Shown: positions 8,078 to 19,408, counted from the stretch's first letter. The stretch is DNA of 64,000 nt from Pontixanthobacter luteolus (GCF_009828095.1 NZ_WTYP01000001.1:806001-870000), one strand, 5' to 3'. Notes: a model not told the origin generated them from the letters alone. Numbers and translations: made by a program.

Positions 8078-10086
8078 TGCCTAAAGTCACCGTAGACGGA
8101 CAGGAACTCGAAGTACCAGAAGGCGCAACCGTCCTTCAGGCTTGCGAGCTTGCGGGTAAGGAAATTCCGCGTTTCTGCTACCATGAACGCCTGAGCATTG
8201 CGGGCAATTGCCGCATGTGTCTGGTCGAGGTTAAGCCCGGTCCACCCAAGCCGCAGGCAAGCTGTGCGCTCCCCGCGACCGAAGGTCAGGAAATCCGCAC
8301 CGACAGCGAAATGGTGAAGACCGCGCGCGAAGGCGTGATGGAATTTCTGCTGATCAATCACCCGCTCGATTGCCCGATTTGCGATCAGGGCGGCGAGTGC
8401 GATCTGCAGGACCAGTCAGTCGCCTATGGCCGCGGCGGTTCGCGTTACAATGCGAACAAGCGCGCCGTGACTGAAAAATACATGGGTCCGCTGATCAAGA
8501 CGGTGATGACCCGCTGCATCCACTGCACACGCTGCGTGCGTTTCTCGGAAGAGATCGCCGGCGTGGACGAAATCGGTGCGCTGTATCGCGGCGAAGACAT
8601 GCAGATCACGACCTATCTCGAACAGGCTGCGCAGCATGAGCTGAGCGCTAACGTGATCGATTTGTGCCCGGTCGGCGCGCTCACCTCGCGCCCCTATGCG
8701 TTCGAGGCACGCCCCTGGGAACTGAAGAAAACCCTCAGCATCGACGTTTCCGATGCGGTCGGTGCGAATATTCGCCTCGACAGCCGCGGGCGCGAAGTCA
8801 TGCGTGCGTTGCCGCGCATCAATGATGACGTGAACGAGGAATGGTTGAGCGATAAGGGCCGCTACATGGTCGACGGCCTGACCAAGCGACGCCTCGACAA
8901 GGTGTTCATGCGCAAGCGGGGCAAGCTGACCGTAGCAAGCTGGGAAGAAGCGTTCCAGGCTATCGCCAAGGCCAAGCCGGGCAAGTCGATTGCCGCGGTT
9001 GCGGGCGACATGGTCGATTGCGAAACGATGTTCGCTGCCAAGGCGCTGCTCGGCGCGATGGGCAGCAAATTGCTCGAAGGCCGCCAGACGGGGATGGATT
9101 ACGATGTATCCAGCCTTGCTGCGGTCAATTTCAATTCCACCTTCGCTGGTATCGAGACCGCCGATGCGATCCTGATTGTTGGAAGCAACATTCGCTGGGA
9201 AGCGCCGCTGGTCAACGTCCGGCTGCGCAAGGCAGTTAAGAACGGCGCCAAGATATTCATCGTCGGGCCGCACTGGGAAACAACCTTCCCGGCAGAATTT
9301 CTGGGCGAAGACCTCTCGGTTCTCTCCAAACTGCCCAAGGCGGCAGCTGATGCATTCAAGGGTGCAGAACGCCCCGCGATCATCATGGGCGGCGCGGCAC
9401 TGGCCAAGGGCGCGCTTGGTACCGGACTTGCCTTTGCAGACAAATTCAAGCTCGCTCGCGATGGCTGGAACGGCTTCAACGTGATGCACTTCTCCGCTGC
9501 GCGCATGGGCGGGCTGATGCTCGGCTACGCGCAGAAGGGCGGCATGGCGGATATCGCCAAGGCGAAGCCGAAGGTCGTGTTGTCTCTGGGCGCTGACGAA
9601 ATGGATTTCGAGCCGTTCGCAGATAGCCTGAAGGTCTATATCGGCCATCACGGCGACAAGGGCGCACACGCGGCGGACATCATTCTGCCGGCGGCATCCT
9701 ACGCTGAAAAAGACGGTACCTATGTGAATACAGAGGGCCGTGTGCAGTTCGCCGAGAAGGCCGTTTTTGCGCCGGGTGACGCACGCGAAGACTGGACGAT
9801 CCTGCGCGCGCTTGCCGATGCGCTGGGTGTGGATGTCGGGTTCGACAGCTTCGTGCAGCTTCAGTCCGCGATGATCAAGGCTGTGCCTGCGCTGGGTGAA
9901 GAAGGCCTCGCCGATTACGGCGCGCTGCCTAAAGCGGACAGCAAGGCCAAGGCAGAGGGCGAAATTTCTGCCTATCCGATCAAGGATTTCTACCTCACTA
10001 ACCCGATTGCTCGCGCCAGCGCGGTGATGCAGCAATGTTCGGCTGAACTGCTGCACGGGGATGAATTGAAGGAGGCGGCAGAATGA
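8077..10086 (+). CDS. nuoG: NADH-quinone oxidoreductase subunit G
   Basis: 669 residues, 75-kDa-type subunit passing electrons along several iron-sulfur clusters. In order: an N-terminal [2Fe-2S] ferredoxin domain with cysteines in RFCYHERLSIAGNCRMC; the His/Cys-ligated cluster segment HPLDCPICDQGGECD; a [4Fe-4S] motif CIHCTRC with the distant CPVGAL; and a molybdopterin-oxidoreductase-like C-terminal domain that has no cofactor role in complex I. Length is typical for alphaproteobacteria and mitochondria. It ends in an ATGA overlap with the next small gene. Confidence 0.97.
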   Translation: MPKVTVDGQELEVPEGATVLQACELAGKEIPRFCYHERLSIAGNCRMCLVEVKPGPPKPQASCALPATEGQEIRTDSEMVKTAREGVMEFLLINHPLDCPICDQGGECDLQDQSVAYGRGGSRYNANKRAVTEKYMGPLIKTVMTRCIHCTRCVRFSEEIAGVDEIGALYRGEDMQITTYLEQAAQHELSANVIDLCPVGALTSRPYAFEARPWELKKTLSIDVSDAVGANIRLDSRGREVMRALPRINDDVNEEWLSDKGRYMVDGLTKRRLDKVFMRKRGKLTVASWEEAFQAIAKAKPGKSIAAVAGDMVDCETMFAAKALLGAMGSKLLEGRQTGMDYDVSSLAAVNFNSTFAGIETADAILIVGSNIRWEAPLVNVRLRKAVKNGAKIFIVGPHWETTFPAEFLGEDLSVLSKLPKAAADAFKGAERPAIIMGGAALAKGALGTGLAFADKFKLARDGWNGFNVMHFSAARMGGLMLGYAQKGGMADIAKAKPKVVLSLGADEMDFEPFADSLKVYIGHHGDKGAHAADIILPAASYAEKDGTYVNTEGRVQFAEKAVFAPGDAREDWTILRALADALGVDVGFDSFVQLQSAMIKAVPALGEEGLADYGALPKADSKAKAEGEISAYPIKDFYLTNPIARASAVMQQCSAELLHGDELKEAAE

Positions 10087-10352
10087 CAGGCTTGCCCGAT
10101 CTGCTTCGCCGAATGCCATATATTATTTATGGTGCTGCTGCGGTGGTTTTTGTTTGGAATCTGGCCAATCAATGGTTCGGGATGGTTGGCCTTGGCATGT
10201 ACGGTACTCCGGGCATGGAGAGCGTGGCCGCGTTTCAAAAGTCGGTTGCATTGTATGGTGCGTTCGTTGAGGCAATCTACCTCGTTGCAAACGGCGCAAT
10301 GATCCATGTTCTCATCAAGATACATGACAAGATGAAAGCGACGGCAGAATGA
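10083..10352 (+). CDS. Small two-TM membrane protein inserted between nuoG and nuoH
   Basis: 89 residues. Hydrophobic segments lie at about residues 12-30 and 57-79, and the C-terminus is basic (HDKMKATAE). It shares ATGA overlaps with both nuoG upstream and nuoH downstream, so it is embedded in the translational chain of the operon. I do not recognise its family. An accessory complex I subunit or an assembly factor is the most natural guess from context only. Confidence 0.7.
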   Translation: MTGLPDLLRRMPYIIYGAAAVVFVWNLANQWFGMVGLGMYGTPGMESVAAFQKSVALYGAFVEAIYLVANGAMIHVLIKIHDKMKATAE

Positions 10353-11401
10353 CCGAATTCTTCCAATCTCTCGGCATGAGCTACGAATGGGCGTGGGGAA
10401 CCGCGACCATTTCCGGTGTTCTGCTGATCGCTTTGCCGCTGATGCTGGCCGTGGCGATGATCATCTATGTCGACCGCAAGGTGTGGGCGGCGATCAACCT
10501 TCGGCGCGGTCCGAACGTGGTCGGTCCGTTCGGCCTGCTTCAGTCATTTGCTGACGGCCTCAAGGTATTCCTCCAGGAAACCATTGTCCCGAGTGCGGCG
10601 AACAAGGGGATTTTCCTGCTTGCGCCGATCATCACCTTCACCGTGGCGCTGGTTGCATGGGCGGTGATCCCGTTCGATGCAGGTGTCGTGCTGGCCGATA
10701 TCAATGTCGGATTGCTCTACATCCTCGCGATCAGTTCGCTGTCGGTTTATGGCGTGGTCATGTCGGGTTGGGCATCCAATTCCAAATACCCGTTCTTTTC
10801 CGCCATGCGTGCCGCCGCGCAGATGATTTCCTACGAAGTTTCAATCGGTTTCATCCTGGTGTGCGTGGTGCTCTACGCCGGCACATTCAATCTGAGCGGC
10901 ATTGTCGAGGCGCAGCGCGGTCACGGGTTCGGCATCGTCAACGCTTATGTGTTCAACATCCTGCTGTTCCCGATGTGGATCATGTTCTTCATCAGTTCGC
11001 TGGCGGAAACGCAGCGCGTTCCGTTCGACCTCACCGAGGCGGAATCGGAACTGGTGGCAGGTTACCAGACCGAATACAGCTCGATGTCGTTCGCGCTGTT
11101 CTGGCTCGGCGAATACGCCAACATCCTTCTGATGTGCTCGCTCAGCACGATCCTGTTCTTTGGTGGCTGGTTGCCGCCTCTGAATATCGATCTGATCCCA
11201 TGGTTCGACATTCCGGGCATCGTCTGGTTCCTGCTGAAGACATTCTTCTTCTTCTTCATGTTCAGCTGGGTGATGGCGACCGTCCCGCGCTACCGTTATG
11301 ACCAGCTGATGCGGCTTGGCTGGAAAGTCTTCCTGCCGCTGAGCCTGCTGTTTATTTTCCTGATTTCAGGCTATCTGATGCTTACGAGGTACGCGGCATG
11401 A
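10349..11401 (+). CDS. nuoH: NADH-quinone oxidoreductase subunit H
   Basis: 350 residues, membrane subunit closing the quinone chamber. About eight transmembrane helices are visible. Family segments include [20 protein letters not shown] near the N-terminus, GLKVFLQE, and the acidic loop [21 protein letters not shown], which holds the charged residues that couple quinone reduction to proton pumping. ATGA overlaps at both ends tie it to its neighbours. Confidence 0.97.
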   Translation: MTEFFQSLGMSYEWAWGTATISGVLLIALPLMLAVAMIIYVDRKVWAAINLRRGPNVVGPFGLLQSFADGLKVFLQETIVPSAANKGIFLLAPIITFTVALVAWAVIPFDAGVVLADINVGLLYILAISSLSVYGVVMSGWASNSKYPFFSAMRAAAQMISYEVSIGFILVCVVLYAGTFNLSGIVEAQRGHGFGIVNAYVFNILLFPMWIMFFISSLAETQRVPFDLTEAESELVAGYQTEYSSMSFALFWLGEYANILLMCSLSTILFFGGWLPPLNIDLIPWFDIPGIVWFLLKTFFFFFMFSWVMATVPRYRYDQLMRLGWKVFLPLSLLFIFLISGYLMLTRYAA

Positions 11402-11886
11402 GTTCCGTCGCCCATCTGATCAAATCATTCACCCTGTGGGAATTCGTCAAGGCGCATATGCTGACCTTGAAGTATTTCTTCAAACCCAAGGTGACGATCA
11501 ACTATCCGTTCGAGAAAAACCCGCTGAGCCCGCGTTTCCGCGGTGAGCATGCGCTGCGCCGCTATCCCAACGGGGAAGAGCGCTGCATTGCGTGCAAGCT
11601 GTGCGAGGCGGTGTGCCCGGCGCAGGCGATCACTATCGAGAGCGAACCGCGTGAAGACGGCAGCCGCCGCACGACACGCTACGATATCGACATGACCAAA
11701 TGCATCTATTGCGGTTTCTGCCAGGAAGCGTGCCCGGTGGATGCTGTGGTCGAAGGTCCAAACTTCGAATACGCAACCGAAACACGCGAGGAACTGCTGT
11801 ACGACAAAGCGAAATTGCTGGCGAACGGGGACAAGTGGGAGCGGGCAATTGCCGCAAACCTTGAAGCCGATGCGCCGTATCGCTAA
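11398..11886 (+). CDS. nuoI: NADH-quinone oxidoreductase subunit I
   Basis: 162 residues, ferredoxin-like subunit with two [4Fe-4S] clusters (N6a and N6b) passing electrons to NuoB. Both motifs are intact: [16 protein letters not shown] and [16 protein letters not shown]. The N-terminal amphipathic region anchors it to the membrane arm. The ATG overlaps the nuoH stop; 29 bases separate it from nuoJ. Confidence 0.97.
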   Translation: MSSVAHLIKSFTLWEFVKAHMLTLKYFFKPKVTINYPFEKNPLSPRFRGEHALRRYPNGEERCIACKLCEAVCPAQAITIESEPREDGSRRTTRYDIDMTKCIYCGFCQEACPVDAVVEGPNFEYATETREELLYDKAKLLANGDKWERAIAANLEADAPYR

Positions 11887-11915
11887 CCGCCGCGGCTAAC
11901 CGAGAAACTGGGGCT

Positions 11916-12539
11916 ATGATACAAACCTTCGCCTTTTACCTATTCGCGTTTTTCGTGATCGCCAGCGGCGTATTCACGATAACTTCGCGCAATCCGGTCC
12001 ACTCAGTCCTCTGGCTGATCCTTGCATTCTTCAACGCTGCCGGCCTGATGGTGCTGGTTGGCGCGGAATTCATCGCGATGCTGCTGGTCATTGTCTATGT
12101 CGGCGCGGTCGCGGTGCTGTTCCTGTTCGTGGTCATGATGCTGGACATCGATTTCGCGGAATTGCGGGGCGGCTTCATCAAGAACTTCCCGCTGGGCCTT
12201 GCCATCGCTCTGGTGCTGCTGGCCGAGCTGGTTCTGGGCATTGGTGCCTACCGTGCCGGATCATTGCAGCTGGGGGTCGCGGATGGAACGTCTGCAGGCT
12301 TGGCCGGTGAAAGCAACACGGCCAACATCGGTGTGCTGCTCTACAGCGATTACATCTTCCTGTTCGAAGCGGCGGGTATCATCCTGCTGGTGGCGATGAT
12401 CGGGGCAATCGTTCTGACCTATCGCGAACGCCCGGATGGCGCACGCGGACACCAGAATATTACAAAGCAAAACATGCGCCGGCCTGAGGACGCAACAATC
12501 ATGACGCGTCCGGAGATCGGCAAGGGGGTCGAGCTATGA
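11916..12539 (+). CDS. nuoJ: NADH-quinone oxidoreductase subunit J
   Basis: 207-residue membrane subunit with about five transmembrane helices. The family segment [20 protein letters not shown] follows TM1, and the gating helix region [22 protein letters not shown] is present. The C-terminal 40 residues are hydrophilic. The stop overlaps nuoK by four bases. Confidence 0.96.
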   Translation: MIQTFAFYLFAFFVIASGVFTITSRNPVHSVLWLILAFFNAAGLMVLVGAEFIAMLLVIVYVGAVAVLFLFVVMMLDIDFAELRGGFIKNFPLGLAIALVLLAELVLGIGAYRAGSLQLGVADGTSAGLAGESNTANIGVLLYSDYIFLFEAAGIILLVAMIGAIVLTYRERPDGARGHQNITKQNMRRPEDATIMTRPEIGKGVEL

Positions 12540-12856
12540 CCGGTATCACTGGAATCGGGATCGAGCATTATCTCGTAGTCGGCGCGATCCTGTTCGTGCT
12601 CGGCGTGCTGGGCATCTTCCTCAACCGCAAGAACATCATCGTCATTCTTATGGCGATCGAACTGATCCTGCTGTCGGTGAACATACAGCTGGTCGCATTC
12701 AGCGCGTTCCTGAACGACCTCGTCGGCCAGGTTTTCGCGATGTTTGTGCTGACCGTTGCTGCCGGCGAGGCGGCCATCGGGCTCGCCATTCTCGTGATTT
12801 ACTTCCGTGGTCGCGGCACGATTGCCGTCGACGACGTCAACCGGATGAAGGGATAA
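12536..12856 (+). CDS. nuoK: NADH-quinone oxidoreductase subunit K
   Basis: 106 residues, three transmembrane helices, belonging to the proton-channel part of the membrane arm. The intramembrane glutamates expected in TM2 and TM3 are visible in [12 protein letters not shown] and [13 protein letters not shown]. Normal length. Six bases separate its stop from the GTG start of nuoL. Confidence 0.96.
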   Translation: MTGITGIGIEHYLVVGAILFVLGVLGIFLNRKNIIVILMAIELILLSVNIQLVAFSAFLNDLVGQVFAMFVLTVAAGEAAIGLAILVIYFRGRGTIAVDDVNRMKG

Positions 12857-12862
12857 GCACTC

Positions 12863-14857
12863 GTGCACAATTGGATTATCCCAATCGTCTTCTTGCCGCT
12901 GCTCGCCGCAATTATCGGCGGGCTTGGCAATCGCGCGCTCGGCAACACCGTGGTCAAGACAATCACCACAGGCGCACTGTTCATTTCGTGCGCGCTTAGC
13001 TGGCCGATCTTCCTGGCGTTCTTTAACGGGAGCATGACCGCCGATGTGGTCCCGGTACTCCAGTGGGTGCAGTCCGGCGATCTCACGTTCGACTGGGAAT
13101 TGCGGGTCGATACGCTGACCGCGGTCATGCTGGTCGTGATCACCACGGTTTCCGCGCTCGTGCACCTGTATAGCTGGGGCTACATGGATGAAGATCCGGA
13201 TCAGCCGCGCTTCTTCGCCTATCTCAGCCTGTTCACCTTCGCCATGCTCATGCTGGTGACGGCCGACAATCTGGTGCAGATGTTCTTCGGTTGGGAAGGG
13301 GTCGGTCTCGCGTCCTATCTGCTGATCGGTTTCTGGTTCCGCAAACCGAGCGCCAATGCGGCGGCGATCAAGGCCTTCGTGGTCAACCGTGTTGGTGATC
13401 TTGGTTTCATGCTGGGTATTTTCGGTACGTTCCTGGTGTTTGGAACGACCTCAATTCCTGAAATTCTCGAAGCTGCGCCCGCGATGAGCGGCGCGAGTAT
13501 CACTTTCATGGGCTACCGCCTGATGACCATGGATATCCTGTGTATCCTGCTGTTCATCGGCGCGATGGGCAAGTCTGCGCAGCTCGGCCTACACACCTGG
13601 CTTCCCGATGCAATGGAAGGTCCGACTCCTGTTTCTGCGCTGATCCACGCGGCCACCATGGTCACCGCCGGTGTCTTCATGGTTTGCCGGCTGTCGCCGA
13701 TGTTTGAAACGGCTCCGACAGCCCTGATGATCGTTACCTTCATTGGCGCTGCAACCTGTATCTTTGCAGCGACAATCGGCACGACCCAATGGGATATCAA
13801 ACGGGTGATCGCGTATTCGACCTGTTCGCAGCTCGGTTACATGTTCTTCGCCGCCGGTGTCGGTGCCTATGGCGCATCAATGTTCCACCTGTTCACGCAC
13901 GCTTTCTTCAAGGCGCTGCTGTTCCTTGGCGCTGGTTCGGTCATCCACGCGATGCACCATGAACAGGACATGCGGTATTACGGCGGCCTGCGTAAGAAGA
14001 TCCCGCTCACATTCTGGGCGATGATGTTCGGCACGCTGGCGATCACCGGTGTCGGTATCTACGATCTTCATGCCGGTTTCGCCGGTTTCTGGTCAAAAGA
14101 TGCGATCATCGAAGTTGCCTATGCCCGCGGCACAGGCGTTGCGACCTTTGCGTTCTGGATGGGCGTGTTCGCTGCACTGCTGACCAGTTTCTACAGCTGG
14201 CGTCTGATGTTCCTGACGTTCTGGGGCAAGCCGCGCTGGATCGAGAGCGAGCATATCCAGCACACAGTGCACAAGACACCAGAAGAAGCAGGCGAGGACA
14301 CCACCGGCGGTTATCATCCGCACGAAAGCCCGCTGACTATGCTGATTCCGCTGGGTGTACTTTCGATCGGCGCCATTGCGGCCGGTCAGATGTTTGCCGA
14401 AAGCTTCCTCGACAGCGCTGCATTCTGGAACGGTTCGATCTTCTATAACGAGCCTTTGATCCACGCCATGCACGCGGTGCCTTGGCAGGTGAAATACGCT
14501 GCGTTCTTCGTCATGGTCCTTGGCCTGTTCGGAGCCTGGCTCGCCTACATCAAGGACACCTCGCTCCCGGGCAAGTTCGTGGAGCAGTTCCGGCTCGTTC
14601 ACCAGTTTGTCTACAACAAGTGGTACTTCGACGAGCTGTATAACTTCCTGTTTATCCGGCCTGCCTTCTGGCTCGGCCGCAAGTTCTGGGTCATTGGCGA
14701 CCAGGGCATCATCGACCGGTTCGGACCGAACGGCGCAGCCTGGGTTGTCGTCAAAGGGTCTGCCGCTGCGAAGAAGCTGCAGTCCGGTTATCTCTATAGC
14801 TACGCGCTGATCATGCTGCTTGGCCTGATTGCCGCGATCACATGGGTCCTGATGTAA
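12863..14857 (+). CDS. nuoL: NADH-quinone oxidoreductase subunit L
   Basis: 664 residues, distal antiporter-like proton-pumping subunit. About 16 helices plus the long C-terminal lateral helix are expected and the hydrophobic pattern agrees. Key segments are [17 protein letters not shown] (with the pump glutamate), the Lys-containing [20 protein letters not shown] and the [13 protein letters not shown] segment. The start is GTG 12863. The stop TAA shares its last base with the nuoM ATG. Confidence 0.97.
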   Translation: MHNWIIPIVFLPLLAAIIGGLGNRALGNTVVKTITTGALFISCALSWPIFLAFFNGSMTADVVPVLQWVQSGDLTFDWELRVDTLTAVMLVVITTVSALVHLYSWGYMDEDPDQPRFFAYLSLFTFAMLMLVTADNLVQMFFGWEGVGLASYLLIGFWFRKPSANAAAIKAFVVNRVGDLGFMLGIFGTFLVFGTTSIPEILEAAPAMSGASITFMGYRLMTMDILCILLFIGAMGKSAQLGLHTWLPDAMEGPTPVSALIHAATMVTAGVFMVCRLSPMFETAPTALMIVTFIGAATCIFAATIGTTQWDIKRVIAYSTCSQLGYMFFAAGVGAYGASMFHLFTHAFFKALLFLGAGSVIHAMHHEQDMRYYGGLRKKIPLTFWAMMFGTLAITGVGIYDLHAGFAGFWSKDAIIEVAYARGTGVATFAFWMGVFAALLTSFYSWRLMFLTFWGKPRWIESEHIQHTVHKTPEEAGEDTTGGYHPHESPLTMLIPLGVLSIGAIAAGQMFAESFLDSAAFWNGSIFYNEPLIHAMHAVPWQVKYAAFFVMVLGLFGAWLAYIKDTSLPGKFVEQFRLVHQFVYNKWYFDELYNFLFIRPAFWLGRKFWVIGDQGIIDRFGPNGAAWVVVKGSAAAKKLQSGYLYSYALIMLLGLIAAITWVLM

Positions 14858-16407
14858 TGGACGGCTTTCCGATCCTCACCGTAATGCTCGCAGTGCCGCT
14901 GGTGGCGGCGATTGCCTGTCTGTTTCTGGATGCGGTGAGCGCCCGTTGGACGGCGCTTGGTGCAACGCTAATCAATCTCGGCCTCGGGATTGTGCTTTGG
15001 CTTGGATACGACATCGGCGGTGCGCAGTGGCAGTTTATCGAGCGTGCCGAATTGTTCGCGGGCTTCAGTTACGCCCTCGGTATCGACGGCATCGCATTGA
15101 TGCTGATCGTGCTGTCTGTCTTCCTCATGCCGATCTGCATTCTCGCAAGCTGGGAAGCGATCCAGAAGCGTGTTGGCGAATACATGGCTGCGTTCCTGCT
15201 TATGGAACTGCTGATGATCGGCGTGTTTGCCGCGCAGGATATGTTCCTGTTCTACATCTTCTTCGAAGCCGGCCTGATCCCGATGTATCTGATCATCGGT
15301 ATCTGGGGTGGGGACAACCGGATTTACGCCAGCTACAAGTTCTTCCTCTACACGCTGCTCGGGTCGGTTTTGATGCTGATCGCGATGCTGTGGATGGTGA
15401 ACCAGGCGGGAACCACGGACATTCCCACCCTGATGAATTACGACTTCCCGCCCGCTGCACAAACGTGGCTGTGGCTCGCGTTCTTCGCCAGCTTTGCAGT
15501 GAAAATGCCGATGTGGCCGGTCCATACCTGGCTTCCGGACGCACACGTGCAGGCGCCGACGGCTGGCTCCGTCATCCTTGCCGGCGTGCTGCTAAAAATG
15601 GGTGGTTATGGTTTCATCCGCTTCAGCCTGCCGATGTTCCCTGAGGCAAGCGCGCAATTTGTGTGGCTGATCTTGGGCCTGTCGATGGTCGCAGTGGTGG
15701 TCACCAGCCTGATTGCCCTTGTCCAGCACGATATGAAGAAACTCATTGCCTACAGCTCGGTCGCCCACATGGCGATCGTGACTGCGGGTCTGTTCGCATT
15801 CAACGTGCAGGGCCTTGAAGGCGCGATGATCATGATGCTCAGCCACGGTCTGGTATCAGGCGCGCTGTTCCTGTGCGTCGGGATTATCTACGACCAGCTG
15901 CACACGCGTGAGATCGACCGTTACGGCGGGCTGGCGATCAACATGCCGAAATATGCGCTGTTCTTCCTGCTGTTCACAATGGCCAGCATCGGCCTTCCCG
16001 GGACCAGCGGTTTTGTCGCTGAGTTCCTGAGCCTTGCCGGTGTCTATGAGGTATCGAGCACAGCAACCTTTGTTCTGACCACCGGCATCATTCTGGGCGC
16101 AGGCTATATGCTGTACCTTTATCGGCGGGTTGCGTTCGGCGAGCAGAAGAACGCTGATGCGGCTGCGATGAAGGATTTGTCGGTTCGTGAATGGTTGATG
16201 CTCGGTCCAATCGCTGCGGCAGTGCTGTGGATGGGTATCTACCCTGAAAGTTTCCTCGCACCGATGCGGGCGGACATTGCTGCGCTCGATGCGCGCATTT
16301 CCCGCGCCGCGCCGCAAGGTGATGCGAAACTTGTTGCAGGCGAACCACGCGAAGGGATCGCCAACGAAATGCCTGAAACAGAGCATAATGCCGAAGGGGC
16401 GCACTAA
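14857..16407 (+). CDS. nuoM: NADH-quinone oxidoreductase subunit M
   Basis: 516 residues, antiporter-like membrane subunit. The pump motifs are present: FFEAGLIPMYLIIG and VKMPMWPVHTWLPDAHVQAP. An upstream in-frame ATG at 14842 exists, but ATG 14857 gives the TAATG overlap seen throughout this operon and begins MDGFPILT. The C-terminal 40 residues are hydrophilic. The stop overlaps nuoN by one base. Confidence 0.96.
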   Translation: MDGFPILTVMLAVPLVAAIACLFLDAVSARWTALGATLINLGLGIVLWLGYDIGGAQWQFIERAELFAGFSYALGIDGIALMLIVLSVFLMPICILASWEAIQKRVGEYMAAFLLMELLMIGVFAAQDMFLFYIFFEAGLIPMYLIIGIWGGDNRIYASYKFFLYTLLGSVLMLIAMLWMVNQAGTTDIPTLMNYDFPPAAQTWLWLAFFASFAVKMPMWPVHTWLPDAHVQAPTAGSVILAGVLLKMGGYGFIRFSLPMFPEASAQFVWLILGLSMVAVVVTSLIALVQHDMKKLIAYSSVAHMAIVTAGLFAFNVQGLEGAMIMMLSHGLVSGALFLCVGIIYDQLHTREIDRYGGLAINMPKYALFFLLFTMASIGLPGTSGFVAEFLSLAGVYEVSSTATFVLTTGIILGAGYMLYLYRRVAFGEQKNADAAAMKDLSVREWLMLGPIAAAVLWMGIYPESFLAPMRADIAALDARISRAAPQGDAKLVAGEPREGIANEMPETEHNAEGAH

Positions 16408-17870
16408 TGGAATTCGCTAACTCCTTCTATTTCACGGCGCCAGAAGTCGGCCTGACCGTTAGCGGGTTGATCCTGCTGCTGGTGGCTGCCTTTGTCGGTC
16501 AAAAGACCACCCGCCTGATCACCATTCTGGCGGTTGCCGCACTGTTCGGGGCCGCCGCCTTCACCGGTAATCTCCTGACCAATTCTGCGTTCGAGCTGGG
16601 CGCTGATGCGTGGGGCGGTCTGTACCGCATGGATGCGTTCGGCAGCTTCGCGAAGATCCTGATTTACCTGGCGACGATCGGTTGTTTGATCGTGACACCC
16701 AAATTCTTCGAACAGACCGCGGAATACAGGGCGGAATATCCGATCCTGATGCTGTTCGGCGCGGTTGGCATGGGAATGATGGTTTCCGCATCGGACCTGA
16801 TGACGCTTTATATCGGTCTCGAACTGAGCAGCCTGTCATCCTACGTCCTCGCCAGCTTCATCCGCAGCGACATGCGTTCGGCAGAGGCGGGCCTGAAATA
16901 TTTTGTTCTCGGCGCGCTGGCCAGCGGTATCCTGCTCTACGGTATGAGCCTGATTTACGGGTTCACTGGTTCAACCAGCTATATTGGCATCCGGACCGCG
17001 CTGGAGGGCGGGGTCTCGGCAGGTTCCATGTTCGGTATCGTATTCCTGCTGGCAGGTCTGGCCTTCAAGATTTCGGCGGTCCCGTTCCACATGTGGACGC
17101 CCGACGTTTACGAAGGCGCGCCAACGCCCGTCACCGCTTTCTTTTCCACCGCGCCAAAGGTGGCCGCGATTGCCATGACGATGCGCATGGCGCTCGACCC
17201 GTTTGGTGGACAGATTGAAATCTGGCAGCAGATCGTGATCTTCGCAGCGCTCGCATCAATCATTGTCGGTGCGCTTGGTGCAATCGGACAGGAAAATCTG
17301 AAGCGTCTGCTTGCGTATAGTTCGATCAACAATGTCGGCTTCATCCTGATCGGCCTTGCTGCCGGTACGGAGCAGAGCGCATCGGCGATGCTCGTTTATC
17401 TGGCGATCTATGTTGCCATGTCGCTGGGCAGTTTTGTCGCGCTTCTCATGCTTCGCGACAACGATGGCAATCAGCTGGAAACATTCGCCGACATTTCCGG
17501 CCTTTCGGTCACCCGCCCGGCGCTCGCTTGGTGCTTGCTCGCTCTCATGTTTAGCCTGGCCGGCATTCCGCCTCTGCTCGGTTTCTGGGGCAAATTCGTG
17601 GTATTCCAGGCGGCTGTTGAAGCGGACATGATCCTGCTCGCAGCAATCGGCATCGCGGCCAGCGTTATCGGTGCGTTCTATTACATCAAGTTCATCAAGG
17701 TGATGTTCTTCGATAAACCTGCCGATGTCGTTGTGGCTGAGAAGAGCAGCGCCCGCTGGGTCGTTCTGGGCCTTTGCGTCCTGTTCATCTCTCCGCTTGG
17801 ATATCTTGCGACCTTGAAGCTCGGTGAATTTGCTGATCGAGCCGCGTCCGCGCTATTTTTCATCATCTGA
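16407..17870 (+). CDS. nuoN: NADH-quinone oxidoreductase subunit N
   Basis: 487 residues, third antiporter-like proton-pumping subunit, with about 14 helices. Conserved segments include YIGLELSSLSSYVL (pump glutamate), LAFKISAVPFHMWTPDVYEG (pump lysine) and GIPPLLGFWGKF. It closes the nuo block; the TGA at 17868-17870 is directly overlapped by an ATG opening a nine-codon reading frame that ends at the birA start. Confidence 0.97.
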   Translation: MEFANSFYFTAPEVGLTVSGLILLLVAAFVGQKTTRLITILAVAALFGAAAFTGNLLTNSAFELGADAWGGLYRMDAFGSFAKILIYLATIGCLIVTPKFFEQTAEYRAEYPILMLFGAVGMGMMVSASDLMTLYIGLELSSLSSYVLASFIRSDMRSAEAGLKYFVLGALASGILLYGMSLIYGFTGSTSYIGIRTALEGGVSAGSMFGIVFLLAGLAFKISAVPFHMWTPDVYEGAPTPVTAFFSTAPKVAAIAMTMRMALDPFGGQIEIWQQIVIFAALASIIVGALGAIGQENLKRLLAYSSINNVGFILIGLAAGTEQSASAMLVYLAIYVAMSLGSFVALLMLRDNDGNQLETFADISGLSVTRPALAWCLLALMFSLAGIPPLLGFWGKFVVFQAAVEADMILLAAIGIAASVIGAFYYIKFIKVMFFDKPADVVVAEKSSARWVVLGLCVLFISPLGYLATLKLGEFADRAASALFFII

Positions 17871-17895
17871 TGATCGCAATTGCGGGGCTGCCAGT

Positions 17896-18606
17896 TTGAT
17901 CGAGTATCTGGCTGAAACCGGCTCGACGAACACTGATCTGGCCGACCGCCTCGTCAGCGGCACCCATGTTCCGGAAGGGGCGTGGCTTGTTGCAGACAGG
18001 CAGGTGTCGGGCCGCGGACGGCATGGCCGCGAATGGTTCGACGGCGCAGGGAATTTCATGGGCTCGACCGTGGTCCATTTGGCCAGCTCCGATCCGCCTG
18101 CCCCGACGCTAGCGCTGCTGGCCGGTCTGGCGCTGTACGAGGTTTGCGCGAACCTCGTGCCTGATCCGGCTGCGCTTTCGCTGAAATGGCCCAATGATCT
18201 GCTGATCGGCCGCGCGAAGCTGGCGGGCATTTTGCTCGAGAGGCAAGGCCAGTCGGTAATTGTCGGGATTGGAGTGAACCTTGCCGCGGCGCCGCCGATT
18301 GAGGGGAGGGAAACGATCTCTCTGGCAAAACTCGGTCCGGCGCCTGACCGCAACAGGTTTGCTGAGCTGTTGCAGCATCAGTTTGCAATCGAATTGGAGC
18401 GTTGGCGGTCTTTCGGGCTCGATCCGGCTCTCAAGCGTTGGCAGATTGCGGCCCACACGATCGGCACGGCCCTTACCGTTCGAGATGACGGGGCGCGTGC
18501 CATCGGTGGCACGTTTGATGGTCTTGCAGAAGATGGTTCACTTTTGCTTCGCTTGGCGGATGGCACGATACGTGCCATCCACGCCGGCGACGTGATGCTA
18601 GGTTGA
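17896..18606 (+). CDS. birA: Biotin--[acetyl-CoA-carboxylase] ligase, no DNA-binding domain
   Basis: 236 residues as called. It attaches biotin to the carboxyl carrier protein of acetyl-CoA carboxylase in the cytoplasm. The catalytic core is intact: ETGSTN at the N-terminus, the biotinyl-AMP loop GRGRHGREW, and [17 protein letters not shown]. The helix-turn-helix domain of E. coli BirA is absent, so this is a monofunctional ligase. I chose TTG 17896 because homology starts there and GGGG sits 8 bases upstream; GTG 17824 inside nuoN is the alternative and would add 24 residues. It follows nuoN in the same operon. Confidence 0.88.
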   Translation: MIEYLAETGSTNTDLADRLVSGTHVPEGAWLVADRQVSGRGRHGREWFDGAGNFMGSTVVHLASSDPPAPTLALLAGLALYEVCANLVPDPAALSLKWPNDLLIGRAKLAGILLERQGQSVIVGIGVNLAAAPPIEGRETISLAKLGPAPDRNRFAELLQHQFAIELERWRSFGLDPALKRWQIAAHTIGTALTVRDDGARAIGGTFDGLAEDGSLLLRLADGTIRAIHAGDVMLG

Positions 18607-18616
18607 AGGATACAAA

Positions 18617-19408
18617 ATGCTGCTGGTTGCCGATGTCGGAAACACGAATGTCGTTTTCGCCCTGTTCGACGGGGCCGAGATCAAGACACGCTGGCGAATT
18701 GCGACCGATCCACGGCGGACGGGGGATGAATACGCTGTCTGGCTGCTGCAGTTGATGCAGGTGGAAGGCTACAGCCGCGAAGACATCACCCATATCATCT
18801 TTGCGTCGGTGGTTCCGCGCGCCGACCATAATCTCACGGTATTGTCTCAAAAGTATTTTGGGATCACGCCGCTAATCGCGGGTCAGGGCGATGCCGAGTG
18901 GGGATTTGAAATCGATGTTGACCAGCCAAACTCCCTGGGGGCCGATCGTGCGCTCAACTGTGTTGCCGCCCACGCCAAATATCCGGGCGATCTGATCGTT
19001 GTCGATTTCGGCACCGCAACAAAGTTCGAGGCGGTCGATTTCAACGGCACTTACAAAGGCGGTATCATTGCCCCGGGGATCAACCTGTCGCTCGACGCGC
19101 TGGTTGGCAAAACTGCGAAGCTTCCGCGCATCGCAATCCGCGCCCCTGAAACAAAAAGCGTGATTGGCCGCAATACAGAAGACCAGATGCTGATCGGAGT
19201 GTTCTGGGGCTATGTTGCCATGATGGAGGGCCTGATCGAAAAGATGCGGGCCGAGTTTGGCCGCCCGGTAAAGGTCGTTGCGACCGGCGGGCTCGCGATC
19301 CTGTTCAATGATAACACCGAGATTTTTGACATAGTGGACAATGATTTGACGATTCAGGGATTGGCTATTCTGGCCCAGCGCGCGGCAGACAAGCAGGGTG
19401 CTGCGTGA
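18617..19408 (+). CDS. coaX: Type III pantothenate kinase
   Basis: 263 residues, ATP-dependent phosphorylation of pantothenate, the first step of coenzyme A synthesis. ASKHA-fold motifs are visible: the phosphate-1 loop [11 protein letters not shown] at the N-terminus, [10 protein letters not shown], and [12 protein letters not shown]. Type III enzymes are about 260 residues and insensitive to CoA feedback. The ribosome binding site GAAGGA precedes ATG 18617. The stop overlaps rnj (GTGA). Confidence 0.95.
   Translation: MLLVADVGNTNVVFALFDGAEIKTRWRIATDPRRTGDEYAVWLLQLMQVEGYSREDITHIIFASVVPRADHNLTVLSQKYFGITPLIAGQGDAEWGFEIDVDQPNSLGADRALNCVAAHAKYPGDLIVVDFGTATKFEAVDFNGTYKGGIIAPGINLSLDALVGKTAKLPRIAIRAPETKSVIGRNTEDQMLIGVFWGYVAMMEGLIEKMRAEFGRPVKVVATGGLAILFNDNTEIFDIVDNDLTIQGLAILAQRAADKQGAA

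Noticed and set aside
8416-10119. 567-codon minus-strand frame across nuoG
   Set aside because: Antisense shadow of a well-conserved gene in GC-rich DNA; no recognisable protein features.
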